64,000 nucleotides of DNA from Xanthobacteraceae bacterium (GTDB lineage: Bacteria; Pseudomonadota; Alphaproteobacteria; Rhizobiales; Xanthobacteraceae). The notes beneath the pieces were generated by a model. The model had not been told where the DNA came from and searched no databases. It saw only the letters and a program-made list of their open reading frames with translations. Where the stretch lies: the NCBI GenBank assembly GCA_029239875.1, contig JARBUD010000009.1:1-64000 (forward strand), given 5' to 3'. A program made the translations under genes and the position numbers. Positions 53,143 through 63,800 of this stretch are shown piece by piece (within the stretch, counting starts at the first letter, position 1; each line of letters begins with the position of its first letter).

Positions 53143-54006
53143 TCAGATGGAAATATCGCGGGCCGTAACCGCGTTTCTTGGCGCCATATCACGCTCGTCG
53201 TCTGCGTCACTTCTTCTCGACCGGGCGATGTGCACTGCGAAGAAGAGCCGCAGCACCGCTTCGCGCAGGAAGGCCGGCACGCAGCGGCCGAGCCCTATCA
53301 GCGCCACCAGTGGCCAGGGGAAGGCGATGCTGCGCGCACCCCGTTCGCTCGCCGCGGCGATGACGGCGGCGGCGCGCTCGGCGCTCCATTGCAGCGGCCG
53401 CCAGCCCTGGTAGTCGCGGGTGACGCCGGTGGCGATGAAGCCGGGACAGGCGACCGTCAGCCGCACGCCCTGCGCGGCGAGGCGCGGGCGCAACGCGTCG
53501 CCGAAGGCGATGAGCGCCGCCTTGGTGGCGCTGTAGGTCGGCTGGTCCGGCAGCGGCATGCGCCCGGCCAGCGAGGCGACCAGCACCACCCTGCCCCCGC
53601 CGCGCGCCCGCATCGGGTCGATCAGCGGCAGCACGGTGGCGACCGCGCCCTCCACATTGGTACGGATCTGCGCCAGCGCGTCCTGCAGCGCCTCGGCCTG
53701 CCCATCGCGCCCGAGGCTGGCCTCGACGCCGGCATTGGCGATGACGGTGTCGATCGGCGCCTGCGCGTCGATATGGGTGATGAGCTCCGCCAGCGCCTGG
53801 CTCTCGCGCACGTCGAGCGCCACCGTGCTCACCCGCGCGCCGCGCTCGCGGCACTCGTCGGCGACGGCGTTGAGCCGCTCCGGGCCGCGGGCGATCAGCA
53901 CCAGTGCCACGCCGGGCCTGGCGTAGTGCCGGGCCAGCGCGGCGCCGAGACCGCCGGACGCGCCGGTGATGAGGATGTGGCGTTCGCTGCCGGGCCCTGC
54001 GCTCAT
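53143..54006 (-). CDS. Short-chain dehydrogenase/reductase (RkpH/WcbP-like)
   Basis: A 287-residue SDR with the cofactor loop ITGASGGLGAALAR, NAG in VIANAGVE, a catalytic Ser in VVLVASLAG, and YSATK (Tyr-x3-Lys). A C-terminal hydrophobic stretch (PLVALIGLGRCVPAFLREAVLRL) suggests membrane contact, as in SDRs that reduce acyl substrates. Rhizobial rkp and Burkholderia wcb capsule loci each pair such an SDR with a polyketide synthase, as seen here. ATGA overlap with the KpsS-like gene gives coupled translation. Last gene of its operon; substrate inferred only. Confidence 0.82.
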   Translation of the reverse strand: MSAGPGSERHILITGASGGLGAALARHYARPGVALVLIARGPERLNAVADECRERGARVSTVALDVRESQALAELITHIDAQAPIDTVIANAGVEASLGRDGQAEALQDALAQIRTNVEGAVATVLPLIDPMRARGGGRVVLVASLAGRMPLPDQPTYSATKAALIAFGDALRPRLAAQGVRLTVACPGFIATGVTRDYQGWRPLQWSAERAAAVIAAASERGARSIAFPWPLVALIGLGRCVPAFLREAVLRLFFAVHIARSRRSDADDERDMAPRNAVTARDISI

Positions 54007-55331
54007 GCCGGTCGCGCCTCCTTGGCCATGCGGGCGACGAGCCCCGCCACCGCGCGGTCGATCGCCGCCGGCGCGAAGAAGCCGCCGGCGACTTGAGTGC
54101 GTGCCACCACCACCCGCCTGTAGGCGTCGACGAGATCCGGATCGGGCACCGGTGCCTCGTGCCAGAAACCGTCGAGCGGGCCCTGATGCGCCAGCCCCGG
54201 CATGTCGTAGGTGGCGTGGCCCAGCACCTTGAGCGGCTTGGCGTGCCGCAGCGCCTGCAGTGCCGTGGTCGAGTTCACCAGCACCACGCCGGCGCTCGCC
54301 GCCACCAGCGGCTCGATGTCGCCGCCCTCGATGAAGACGATGCGCTCCGCGAGGCCGAACTCGCCGGCGACGCGCTCCACCATGCGGCGCGTCGCCGGCA
54401 GGCTGGTGTCGTAGGGATGCCGCTTGACCGCCAGAAGCTCCTCGGTCGGTGCCGCGCGGGCGAAGGACGCCAGCACCAGGCGCACCACCTCCTCCACCGA
54501 GCGGAAGTTGGAATGCGCCCGCATCTGGTAGTCGCCCTCGAGCTGCAGCGGCAGCAGGAAATAGCGTGCCCCCTCCCCGAGCCGCGCCCGGGCCGCGCGG
54601 TCGCGCTTGATCGCGGTGCTGGAACTTAGCCAGCGAACGATCCAGCCGGCATAGTCTACCGCCGGATGCGCCAGCGTGTGGCGCCGGTAGCGGTGGAACA
54701 GCGGCGCCAGCGCGGCGAAGCCCGCGTTCCAGGCGACGTCCCACAGCGCCCGGCGGGCGAAGGGCTCGGGCAGCGGCGCGCGGGCGGGTGGCTCGGCGAC
54801 GGCCGCCGCCTCACGAAGCGAATCGGGTGCGCGCGGCAGGTCGGAATGGGCGTTCACGCCGCGGCGCTCGCAGGTGATCCAGCCGGGCCGCACATAGCCT
54901 TCCTCCAGCAGATGGAGCCTAGTCCCCCGCGCGTGGCCGAGCCGCACCGCCGGCGCGTGATAGGGCCGGCAGTCGCCGAACAGCACGACATCGCTCACCG
55001 ATTCCTCGGCCATGAGCCGCTCCAGATGGGCCGGCCAGTCCTCCAGCCGTCCGCGAAAGAGACGCGCGCGGGCGGGCCAGAAGACGAGGTCGCCGCCGCA
55101 CAGATGCACCTTGACGATACGTGCCCCGCGCCGGGCCAGCGTCCGCGCGAGGCGGAAGCCGAAGGGCGAGGCCGGCCCCTGCAGGAACAGGAAGCAGCGG
55201 CCGGAGAAATCGCCCGCCTCCTCTAGGGAGCGGACGGCCTGCGCGCCCTGCCCGGCCTGCGGCGCCGGCAAGGCCGTGCGCGCGGCGGCGAAGGCGAGAG
55301 CGGAACCGGCGCGATCCGCCGCCCCGCTCAA
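54003..55331 (-). CDS. KpsS/LipB-like capsule polysaccharide protein
   Basis: A 442-residue protein of the Capsule_synth family (KpsS, KpsC, LipB). FLFLQGPASPFGFRLARTLARRG is the family N-terminal pattern, LLEEGYVRPGWITCE a conserved middle block, and VKRHPYD with GVVLVNSTTALQAL the C-terminal one. KpsS and KpsC of E. coli are Kdo transferases building the poly-Kdo linker on a lipid before ABC export. Its start overlaps the preceding pyruvyl-transferase fusion by four bases. It points to a lipid-anchored capsule. Confidence 0.88.
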   Translation of the reverse strand: MSGAADRAGSALAFAAARTALPAPQAGQGAQAVRSLEEAGDFSGRCFLFLQGPASPFGFRLARTLARRGARIVKVHLCGGDLVFWPARARLFRGRLEDWPAHLERLMAEESVSDVVLFGDCRPYHAPAVRLGHARGTRLHLLEEGYVRPGWITCERRGVNAHSDLPRAPDSLREAAAVAEPPARAPLPEPFARRALWDVAWNAGFAALAPLFHRYRRHTLAHPAVDYAGWIVRWLSSSTAIKRDRAARARLGEGARYFLLPLQLEGDYQMRAHSNFRSVEEVVRLVLASFARAAPTEELLAVKRHPYDTSLPATRRMVERVAGEFGLAERIVFIEGGDIEPLVAASAGVVLVNSTTALQALRHAKPLKVLGHATYDMPGLAHQGPLDGFWHEAPVPDPDLVDAYRRVVVARTQVAGGFFAPAAIDRAVAGLVARMAKEARPA

Positions 55332-57520
55332 TAGTCGATCCGATCGACGATCTCGGCCGGCAGCGGCCAGTTCATCTCGTCCGGCGATACCGCCAGCGGC
55401 AGCGGGAAGGCGCGGATGAGCGGCCGGTCGTCATAGCTCAGCGGCCGCCATTTGCCGTGGACCCAGGACAGCACCGCGCCCCAGTCGGTCGGCTTGGAGC
55501 GGTCGAGGCAATAGGAGGACAGCGTCGTCCGCCCCACGCCCGAATAGAAGTCGCGCATGCGGTGGTCGATCTGGTGCTGCGGATTGCCGAGGTCGAGCAT
55601 CCGTCCCTCCCCGTCGCCATAGGTGGCGAACCAGGCGCAGGGGATGCCGTAGGTCTCGGCGATGACGAGCCCGTGCAGGCTGGTCGAGACGATCGCCCGG
55701 CAGGAGACGATCTCCGCCACCTTCGCCCGCATCGCCTCGGCGGTCGGCGGGCAATGGGTATTGATCAGCCGGATGCGGTCCTTGAAGGCGTCCGGCACGT
55801 GATAGCGCCTGAGCGAAAGCTTCGCGCTCGCCTCCGGCGTGCGCTCCTCCAGCTCGGTGATGTGGAGGATGACGCCGAGGTCGTGCGTCTTCTCCACCTC
55901 CTTCATCGGCCAGAACCGCGGCAGCATCCACACCGGGTCGCCGAAGATGTCGGGCACCTCGATGCCGGCGGCGCGCAGCGTGCGGGCACTGTTCGGGCCG
56001 CGCAGCGCATGCACGTTGAAATCGGTATCGGCCGGGCGGACATAGCCGCGCACCAGCGGGTCGACCGGGTTGCGCTCGGCATCGACGCCGGTGCCCCAGA
56101 AATGCAGCACGCCGTTGCGCTGGTTGTGGCCGATGGTGCCCACCGCGACCATGCGCTCTATCGGCTGGTCGAAGCCGGCACGCCGCACGGTGACGCCGGC
56201 CATGCCGGCGACGATGAGGGCGCTCAGCGTATCGCCGAGATTCGCGTGCGGCGTCTCCCGTGTGGTCGCCGCCCAGGAGAGCGGGATGGAGATCCGGTCG
56301 GCATTCATTCGCAGAAGCGTGGAGAGCCCCGGCGTCAGCCCGGAGGCAGGCGCTTTCGGATAGCCGACGACCTTGGTCACCGTCGATGGGGCCGGACCGG
56401 GCACGCGCGCTCCCTTCGCTTCCGGCTCCAACGCCCGCGCTTCCGTTTGGTTCACCACGATCGGCCGACCGGCGTCGGCGTCACGATCCTGCTGACGCAG
56501 CAAGGCCACGTCGTGTTGCAAAACCAATCCCTTGATGACCGGATGCTCCCAGATGCTCTTGCCCGAGGGCGCCTTGAGGGGAGACGGCGTGAACGGGAAG
56601 GCATCGATCAGCCGCTCGGCGTCGAATTCGGCGGACTCCCAGGTGCGGTCCACCGCATCCATCAGCGCCTCCCAGTCGGTCGGCACGCCACGGTCCTGGA
56701 AATAGGCGGGGATGTGCCGGCGGCCGAGGCCGAGATAGAGGTCGACGATTCGCAGGTCCACCGGACCGTCAGGATCGAGCGCCAGCCGGCCGAGGCCGCG
56801 CGGCTCCGACAGCGGCGGGAAATACAGGCAGGGAATGCCATAGGCCTCGGCGACGACGAGGCCGTGCATGCTCATCGAGACGATGCGCTCGCAGGCGAGG
56901 ATCTCGTCGAGCTTGGCCTTCAGCGCCGGCACGCCCAGTGGCGTCACCGTGGTGATGAGGTGGATATCGTCCTTGAGCTCGTCCGGGATGCGGTAGCGCG
57001 CGAAGGCCGGCAGCGGGTGCGCTTCATAGGAACGGTCGGCGAGCTCGGAGAGGTGGAGGATCACGCCGAGCTTCCACTTCTTGCGGATGCGCGGGCGATA
57101 GAAGCGCGGCAACAGCCAGGCGGGGTCGCCATAGAGCCCGGGGCGTGCGTCGCCATTGGCCATCAGCCGCTCTGCCACCGGTCCGCTGGTGGCGTGCAGC
57201 ACGATGCCGCCATGGCCGGCGGGCGCGAAGGCGATGCGCTGGTCGGCCGGCGCCGACGGGTTCTTCCACGGTGAGCAGCCGGTGCCCCAGACATGCACCT
57301 GCCCACCCTCGAAGGTGTGGCCGATGGCGCCGATGGCGGCCATGCGCACGGATTGCGACTTCGCCGGAACGCGCCGTACCGGCAGGCCACCGACCATGGC
57401 GGTCATGATCGGGCTGAGCGCGTCCTCGAAGTTGAGATAGTCCATCAGCGTCGTCGATCCGGCCCAGCCGAGCCGTACTTCGCCCTCGGACCGAACGATT
57501 GCTTCGAGCGGTGTCTTCAT
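55328..57520 (-). CDS. Tandem polysaccharide pyruvyl transferase-like fusion protein
   Basis: A 730-residue protein made of two full pyruvyl-transferase-like domains. Domain 1 (about 1-335) has LNFEDALSPIMTAMVGGLPVRR and SMSMHGLVVAEAYGIPCLYF. Domain 2 (about 405-725) has ANLGDTLSALIVAGMAGVTVRR and STSLHGLVIAETYGIPCAWF. Both end with the same PTDW...D..W motif and LI.AFP. A charged linker of some 60 residues joins them. Domain 1 has NFED where the other copies have NLGD, so it may have diverged. A two-domain member of this family is unusual. It heads the operon with the KpsS-like and SDR genes. Confidence 0.85.
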   Translation of the reverse strand: MKTPLEAIVRSEGEVRLGWAGSTTLMDYLNFEDALSPIMTAMVGGLPVRRVPAKSQSVRMAAIGAIGHTFEGGQVHVWGTGCSPWKNPSAPADQRIAFAPAGHGGIVLHATSGPVAERLMANGDARPGLYGDPAWLLPRFYRPRIRKKWKLGVILHLSELADRSYEAHPLPAFARYRIPDELKDDIHLITTVTPLGVPALKAKLDEILACERIVSMSMHGLVVAEAYGIPCLYFPPLSEPRGLGRLALDPDGPVDLRIVDLYLGLGRRHIPAYFQDRGVPTDWEALMDAVDRTWESAEFDAERLIDAFPFTPSPLKAPSGKSIWEHPVIKGLVLQHDVALLRQQDRDADAGRPIVVNQTEARALEPEAKGARVPGPAPSTVTKVVGYPKAPASGLTPGLSTLLRMNADRISIPLSWAATTRETPHANLGDTLSALIVAGMAGVTVRRAGFDQPIERMVAVGTIGHNQRNGVLHFWGTGVDAERNPVDPLVRGYVRPADTDFNVHALRGPNSARTLRAAGIEVPDIFGDPVWMLPRFWPMKEVEKTHDLGVILHITELEERTPEASAKLSLRRYHVPDAFKDRIRLINTHCPPTAEAMRAKVAEIVSCRAIVSTSLHGLVIAETYGIPCAWFATYGDGEGRMLDLGNPQHQIDHRMRDFYSGVGRTTLSSYCLDRSKPTDWGAVLSWVHGKWRPLSYDDRPLIRAFPLPLAVSPDEMNWPLPAEIVDRIDY

Positions 57521-58270
57521 ACTTCCTCACGCGCTGTAAGCAAAGCCAAAATATCTATGGCATGGGGTTCGGGCGTTCTGCCCGCATCGATAATAGAATT
57601 ACGCGTTTCATTCATCATGTCCACTCCGGCATAAATATACGATCGAATGGAACCATCCGTGGCCGAGTGCGTTATGTCTCCCCTCAAGGAGCCCTGATAC
57701 CTCCGTGCCGGCCGTGGCCGACAGCGGCAGCCATCCAGGTGGCGGTGGTATGCCAGGGCAGTTGCAGCGCACGCGAGATGCTGCCGCGACGCAACAGGTC
57801 ACCCATGGTCATGCCGCCGAGTTCTCGCGGCAAATTGCTGTCGAGGACTGGTAGGTAAGCACCGTATCGGCCGGTTTCATGTTATCGCCGCAATCTAGTG
57901 AGTCTAATTAACCCAGACGATCAGCAAAGACTCCTTTGATAGCGGTAAGAGATTCATTCGAAAATCCATCAATTCACGATACGGAATCAAATACTGAGAG
58001 ATTCTGGTGATTTGATACCGCTACTGCCGAAAGTTGGTGCAACAATACAGAAAACAGCATCTAGACAGACCATCGTTTTTGATGCTGCAATGCACACCAC
58101 GCGCATCATCTACGGGCACTTTGACGGTGTTCGAAGGCTGATCCCTCTCGAATCCGTCGACCAGCGAAAACGGGTGGCTCATGAATTTTGAGACCTTCGG
58201 ACATCAGGCTGGCCGCGATTTTGGGCGGGAGGGCCTAGCCTCTCCAATCCAGAATCTGCAGGAGACAGGG
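57521..58270. other. AT-rich divergent control region with a possible gene remnant
   Basis: 750 bases between divergent polysaccharide genes. About 57880-58130 is clearly richer in A+T than the coding DNA and should hold promoters for both sides. TAGCGGTAA near 57940 and TACCGCTA near 58015 form a spaced inverted repeat. On the reverse strand, roughly 57880 down to 57697 is an open frame of about 65 codons whose product (TMGDLLRRGSISRALQLPW in its middle) looks protein-like but has no good start. It may be a relic or chance. Nothing else is recognised. Confidence 0.5.
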
Positions 58271-60721
58271 ATGATCGGTGACGATCTGAAACCTGAAGAA
58301 CAACTTAATGGCGCGTGGGAGTTGGCCGATTCGTGCCACAACTACTTAAGAATTGCGGATAATGCCGATGTGATCGGCGGCGTCTTCGTCGAGGACGGGC
58401 AGTGCGTCGCCTGGGGTTTCCACCGCGGCGACATCATGAAGCCGGTCACGCTGCGCCTCGAGGTCGACGGCATGATCGTGTTCGAGCGCACCACCGCACC
58501 CGACGCCTACATGCCCATCCACGTCACCGGCTATCGCCTCGCCTCGCATCGGCAGATGGTGCTCAGCGTCGACGGCGCGCGCGTTGCCGCCGGCGCCTTC
58601 GCGGCGCAGAGCTTCTGGCCGGACGCGGAGACGCGCGAGGACCTCACCCATTTCATCGTCGGCATCGGCCCCAGCGCCCGCGAGGCGCGGATGCGCCATC
58701 TCGTCTGGCACGAGATCCCCAACGTGACGCGGCGGCTGGAGACCTCCGACGAGCCGCCGGCGCGCTGGCGCGCTTCGGTCTACACCCGCTACATGGCGAC
58801 GCGGCTGGAGCTGAAGGGCAAGCTCTCGGGCGGCCAGTCGGTCGCCAACTGGATCGTCTCCGAGGTGTTCGAGGACTGGTACAAGCGCCAGGTCTTCTGC
58901 CTGACCGACGAGATCCACGCGCTGCTGAGCGAGCCGGTGATGAACCGGCGGGTGATGAAGCACGAGATCAGCCTCACCCTCTTCGCCTTTTGGCGCCGGC
59001 ACTATCCGCACATCGACATCTTCACCGAGGAAGGGCTGCGTCTCGTCCAGTACAAGTTCGCGACCGCCCCGTTCATTGGCGACAAGAACAACATCAAGCT
59101 GGTCTCGGAGGGGCTGCGGCGCTCGCTGTCGGCGCCCGCCGACATGTACCGCAACCGCGACCTGCCCTGGAGCTGGTACTGGCTGTTCCTGCTGGAGGAC
59201 CAGGGCCTGGGCAACCGGCTGCGCGACGAGGACTTCGTACGCCTCACCTCCTTCAAGGAGGTCGCGCTCGACGTCACCCAGCCGCACCGGCTTTCCTTCA
59301 CGCCGAATACCTGGCGCGCCTATTGGGGCGCCGGCGGCAATGGCGAGTTCACCCGCTTCGACCTGGCGCTGATCTCCATCCTTGCGGACACGCCCCACCC
59401 GGATGTCGCCATCGCCGAGCGCGGCGCCGCGTTCTGGCACGAGCGGCTGCAGGGCGACGTCTATGCCCGCGCGCCGGAGCTCTCCGTGCTCTCCGCCAGC
59501 GGGCGGATCGAGGCCGAGCCTGTCGCGCTGCGCGACGAGGTGCCGCGCCGCGACCTCGTCATCATCGGCCATGCCAATGAGAGCGGCCTCGGCCGCAACC
59601 TCAACATGTTCGTCGAGGCGCTGTCCGGCTTCTCGCCGCTGGTGTTCAACGCCGACGACGGCGCCTGCGTCAATCCGGACGCCGACTACAACGCGTCGAT
59701 CGGCGTGCGCGCCCGCACCGTCCTGCTCTGCGTCAATGCCGACCGCGCGCCGGAGATGATCGCCCGCTTCGCCGGCATCTGCGAGGACGCGCACATCATC
59801 GGCTTCTATCTCTGGGAGAGCGACCGCCCGCCGGCCAACCACACGCTCGGCGCGCTCGCCGTCGACGAGATCTGGACGCCGAGCAACTACGTCGCCGAGG
59901 CCTATCGCAAGATCACCCCGGTGCCGGTCACCGTGGTCGACAAGGGGCTGCACCAGCCGCTGGCCTATGTACCCTTCCTCGACCGGTTCCGGCGTGATCC
60001 GTCCGAGTTCGTCTTCCTCACGGCGGCCGAGTTCGGCTCCTCCATCGTGCGCAAGAACCCGCTCGACGTGGTGAAGGCGTTCCAACGCGCCTTCGAGGAC
60101 AGCGACCTCAATGTCCGCCTCCTCATCAAGATCCGCGAGGTCAATCCCGGCCACTGGAGCAACATCGATTCCTATTGGGAGGAGATCGAGGAGCGAATCG
60201 CCGGCGACGACCGGATCGCGCTCGTCGAGGGCAACCTGACCAACGAGGAATACTGGACGCTGATGTGGAGCGTCGACGCGATGGTCTCGCTCCATCGCTC
60301 GGAAGGCTTCGGCTACTTCATCGCCGACGCCATGTTCGCCAACAAGGCGGTGATCGTCTCCGACTATTCCGGCTCGCAGGACTTCTGCGATTCGGAGAAC
60401 GCCTTCGTGGTCCCGGTCCAGCAGACCCCGGCGCCGCCGGAGTACCTGGCGAGCCGCGGCTATATCGGCCAGTGGGGCGCGCCCGACGTCGAGGCCGCCG
60501 CAGCCGCCATGTACCAGGCCGCCGCGGATGCCGAGCTGCGTGCGGTCCGCGCCACCGCAGGCCAGGACCGCGTGACCCACAAGTACGACTTCGCCCGCTG
60601 GTCCGACGCGGTGTCCGCGCGGATTCGTCAGCGGATCGATGAACCCCGCCGGCCGGCGGAAGCGGCGTTGGGCGAGCCAGCCGCATCCGCGGCCGAGGAG
60701 AGAGCGGCGTCGACGGGCTAG
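58271..60721 (+). CDS. Large two-part glycosyltransferase: unknown N-terminal region plus GT4 domain
   Basis: An 816-residue cytoplasmic protein. The first ~425 residues match no family I know; they contain a beta-rich head (about 20-130), then a helical region with charged and aromatic residues (FAFWRRHYPHIDIF, DLPWSWYWLFLLEDQGLG). From about 430 a GT-B glycosyltransferase follows: VIIGHANESGLGRNLNMFVE, FLTAAEFGSSIVRKNPLDVV and, near residue 677, SEGFGYFIADAMFANKAVI, the E-x7-E donor motif. The ATG at 58271 with AGGAGA five bases before it was chosen; an ATG 30 codons upstream has no ribosome site. It precedes the polyketide synthase and probably builds the same polysaccharide. Confidence 0.8.
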   Translation: MIGDDLKPEEQLNGAWELADSCHNYLRIADNADVIGGVFVEDGQCVAWGFHRGDIMKPVTLRLEVDGMIVFERTTAPDAYMPIHVTGYRLASHRQMVLSVDGARVAAGAFAAQSFWPDAETREDLTHFIVGIGPSAREARMRHLVWHEIPNVTRRLETSDEPPARWRASVYTRYMATRLELKGKLSGGQSVANWIVSEVFEDWYKRQVFCLTDEIHALLSEPVMNRRVMKHEISLTLFAFWRRHYPHIDIFTEEGLRLVQYKFATAPFIGDKNNIKLVSEGLRRSLSAPADMYRNRDLPWSWYWLFLLEDQGLGNRLRDEDFVRLTSFKEVALDVTQPHRLSFTPNTWRAYWGAGGNGEFTRFDLALISILADTPHPDVAIAERGAAFWHERLQGDVYARAPELSVLSASGRIEAEPVALRDEVPRRDLVIIGHANESGLGRNLNMFVEALSGFSPLVFNADDGACVNPDADYNASIGVRARTVLLCVNADRAPEMIARFAGICEDAHIIGFYLWESDRPPANHTLGALAVDEIWTPSNYVAEAYRKITPVPVTVVDKGLHQPLAYVPFLDRFRRDPSEFVFLTAAEFGSSIVRKNPLDVVKAFQRAFEDSDLNVRLLIKIREVNPGHWSNIDSYWEEIEERIAGDDRIALVEGNLTNEEYWTLMWSVDAMVSLHRSEGFGYFIADAMFANKAVIVSDYSGSQDFCDSENAFVVPVQQTPAPPEYLASRGYIGQWGAPDVEAAAAAMYQAAADAELRAVRATAGQDRVTHKYDFARWSDAVSARIRQRIDEPRRPAEAALGEPAASAAEERAASTG

Positions 60722-60836
60722 GCGCTTTCCGCGCCCTGCCCCTCCGCATCGCTACGCCGTAACGGCCCGGCCCCGAGAAGCATGTCTATCTCGCGGCCGG
60801 GCGCCGAGCTTCGGCGAATTCCAGAAGAGGTGCCGA

Positions 60837-63800
60837 TTGGATAGCAACGTTCACGGCGCAAGTGCCGCTCCGTCTTCCGTTTTCCAGCGCCCGCTGCATG
60901 CGGCGGCGATCCTGGGGTGCGCCTGCCGTCTGCCCGGAGCGGCGGACGAGGCCGCCTTCTGGTCGCTGCTGGCGCGGGGCGAATGCTCGGTGAGCGAGAT
61001 TCCGGCGGACCGCTGGTCGCATGAGCGTTTCCTGCATCCCGGCCGCGGCGTGCCCGGCCGCTCCTACACCTTCGCCGCCGGCGTGCTGGACGACATCTTC
61101 GGCTTCGACGCCGGCGCTTTCGGCCTCTCCCCGCGCGAGGCGGAGCAGATCGACCCGCAGCAGCGTCTCCTGCTCGAACTGGTGCGCGAGGCGTTCGAGG
61201 ACGCCAACATCCCGCTGTCGTCGCTTGCCGGCAGCAATGTCGGCGTCTTTGTCGGCGCCTCCTCGCTCGACAATTCGCTGCACTTCATCTCCGACATCTC
61301 GGCCGCCGACGCGCATTTCGTCACCGGCAACGCGCTGTCGATCATCGCCAACCGCATCTCCCACGTCTTCAGCTTCACCGGGCCGAGCCTCACCATCGAC
61401 ACCGCCTGCTCCTCCTCGCTCGTCGCCTTCGACAGGGCGGTGAAGGCGATCGAGAGCGGCGAGATCGACACCGCCGTCGTCGCCGGCGTGAACATCCTGG
61501 CGAGCCCGTTCCATTTCATCGGCTTCTCCCGCGCCGGCATGCTCTCGCCCACCGGCCGCTGCCGACCCTTCTCGGGCGATGCCGACGGCTATGTCCGCGC
61601 CGAGGGCGGCGTAGTGACGGTACTTAGCCGGCTCGACACTTCCGGCGCTGCCGGCTGGACGCCGCGCGCGGTGGTGATGGCGAGCGGCACCAATTCGGAC
61701 GGACGCACCACCGGCATCGCCATGCCGGAGAGCCGCGCCCAGCAGCGGCTGCTCGAAGAACTCTACGAGCGGCGCGGCATCGACCCCAACCGCCTCGCCT
61801 TCATCGAGGCGCACGGCACCGGCACGCTGGTGGGCGACCCCGCCGAAGCGTTCGCCATCGGCTCGGCGGTCGGCAAGCGGCGCACCTCGCCCCTGCCGGT
61901 CGGCTCGGTGAAGTCGAACATCGGCCATCTGGAGCCGGCCTCCGGTCTCGCCGGGATGCTCAAGGCGCTCAACGCGCTGGAGCGGCGCGAGCTGCCGGCC
62001 TCGCTGCATCTCGACACGCTGAACGAGCATATCGACTTCGAGGCGCTCAACCTCGTCCCCGCGGCCGAGCCGCGTTCGCTCGACGCCGAATCCCGCGTGG
62101 CCGGAATCTCCTCCTTCGGCTTCGGCGGCACCAATGCCCACGCCGTCATCCGCCTGCCGGAGCCGCATGAGCTTCCGGCGCGCGGCGCGCTCCCCTCCGC
62201 GCCGGTGCTGATGATCTCGGCGCACGACCCGCACGCCCTCTCCGCCCTCGCCGAGACCTATGCCGACCGCCTCGAGCAGGAGCCGGCTCCCGAGCGCCTC
62301 GCCCATGCCGCCGCGCATGGGAGGGCGCGGCTGCCGCACCGCCTCGCCGTCTCGCTCAAGGACCCCGATGCGCCGGCGAAGCTGCGCCGCATCGCCCGCG
62401 GCACCGGCGAAGGCGCCCTGCTGCGCGGCGCCGCGCGCGGTTCCGGTTCCGGCGTCGCCTTCGTCTTCACCGGCAATGGCGGGCAATATGCCGGCATGGG
62501 CCGCGCCGCCTGGCAGGCGAGCCCCGCCTTCCGCGATGCCGTCGAAGAGATCGACGCGCTGTTCGAGCCGCTCGCCGGCTGGTCGCTGGCCGAGGCCTTC
62601 CGCCAGCCGCCGAACGAAGCCAAGCTCGCCGCCACCGAGATCGCCCAGCCGCTGATCTTCGCGCTGGAAGTCGCCGTCGCCCGCACGCTGATGGCGAATG
62701 GCTGCATGCCGGCGGCCGTGCTCGGCCACAGCGTTGGCGAGATCGCCGCCGCTCACATCGCCGGCGCGCTCAGCCTGTCCGACGCCACCCATCTCATCTA
62801 CTGGCGCAGCCAGCTGCAGGGCGAGACCCGCGGCAGCGGCGTGATGGCCTTCCTGATGGCGAGCCCCATCCAAGCCGGCGAGCTGATCGCCGCCGCCGCC
62901 CAGCCGGAGGTGGTCATCGGCGCCGTCAACGCGCCGAAGGGCGTGACGCTGTCCGGCCCGGCCGCGGCGGTCGACGCGGTGTTGCGCCTTGCCCGCCGCC
63001 GGGGCGTGGTCGGCAAGCGCCTCGGCATCGACTACGCCTTCCATTCGCCGGCCATGGGGCCGCTCTACGAGCAGCTCTTCGAGGTGCTCACCGTGCTGGT
63101 GCCGCGCGCGCCGGCGATCCCCTTCCTCTCCGGCGTCACCGGCGAGCCGATCGAGGACGCCTCGCTCGACGCCTATTACTGGTGGGACAATATCCGCCAG
63201 CCGGTGCAGTTCGACGCGGCGGTACGAGCCGCGGCGCGCGACAGCTCCGTCGGCATCTTCCTGGAGATCGGGCCGAAGGCCGTGCTGACCGGCTTCCTGC
63301 GCGAGATCCTCGCCGATGCCGGGCGCCCCGCCACCGTGCTCGCCTCGCTGCAGGAGAAGGACACCGCCGGCGAGGACCCGATCGAGCGCACCCTCCTCGC
63401 CGCGCTGGTCAACGGCGCGACGGTGGATGAGGAGCAGCTCTTCGGTCCGGCTACGCCGCCCGGCCGCATCGAACTGCCCAAGACGCCCTGGCACCGCCAG
63501 CCGATCCGTCCGCCGCGCACGGCCGAGGCGATCGATCTCATCGGCGCCGGCACCGAGGATCATCCGCTGCTCGGGGCTCGGCTGCTCGGCGACGGCTGCG
63601 AATGGCGCGGCACGCTCGACATCGAATCCCGTCCCTTCCTCGCCGACCACAAGGTCGGCGGCCATGTCGTCGTGCCGGCGACCGCCCTCGCCGAGATGGC
63701 GCTGGCGGCCGGCCGCGGCGCGCTCGGCACCGACCGGCTGCGGCTGGAGGAGTTCGCCATCCTCTCGGCGCTGCGCCTTTCCGCCGGCGAGAGCCTGGAG

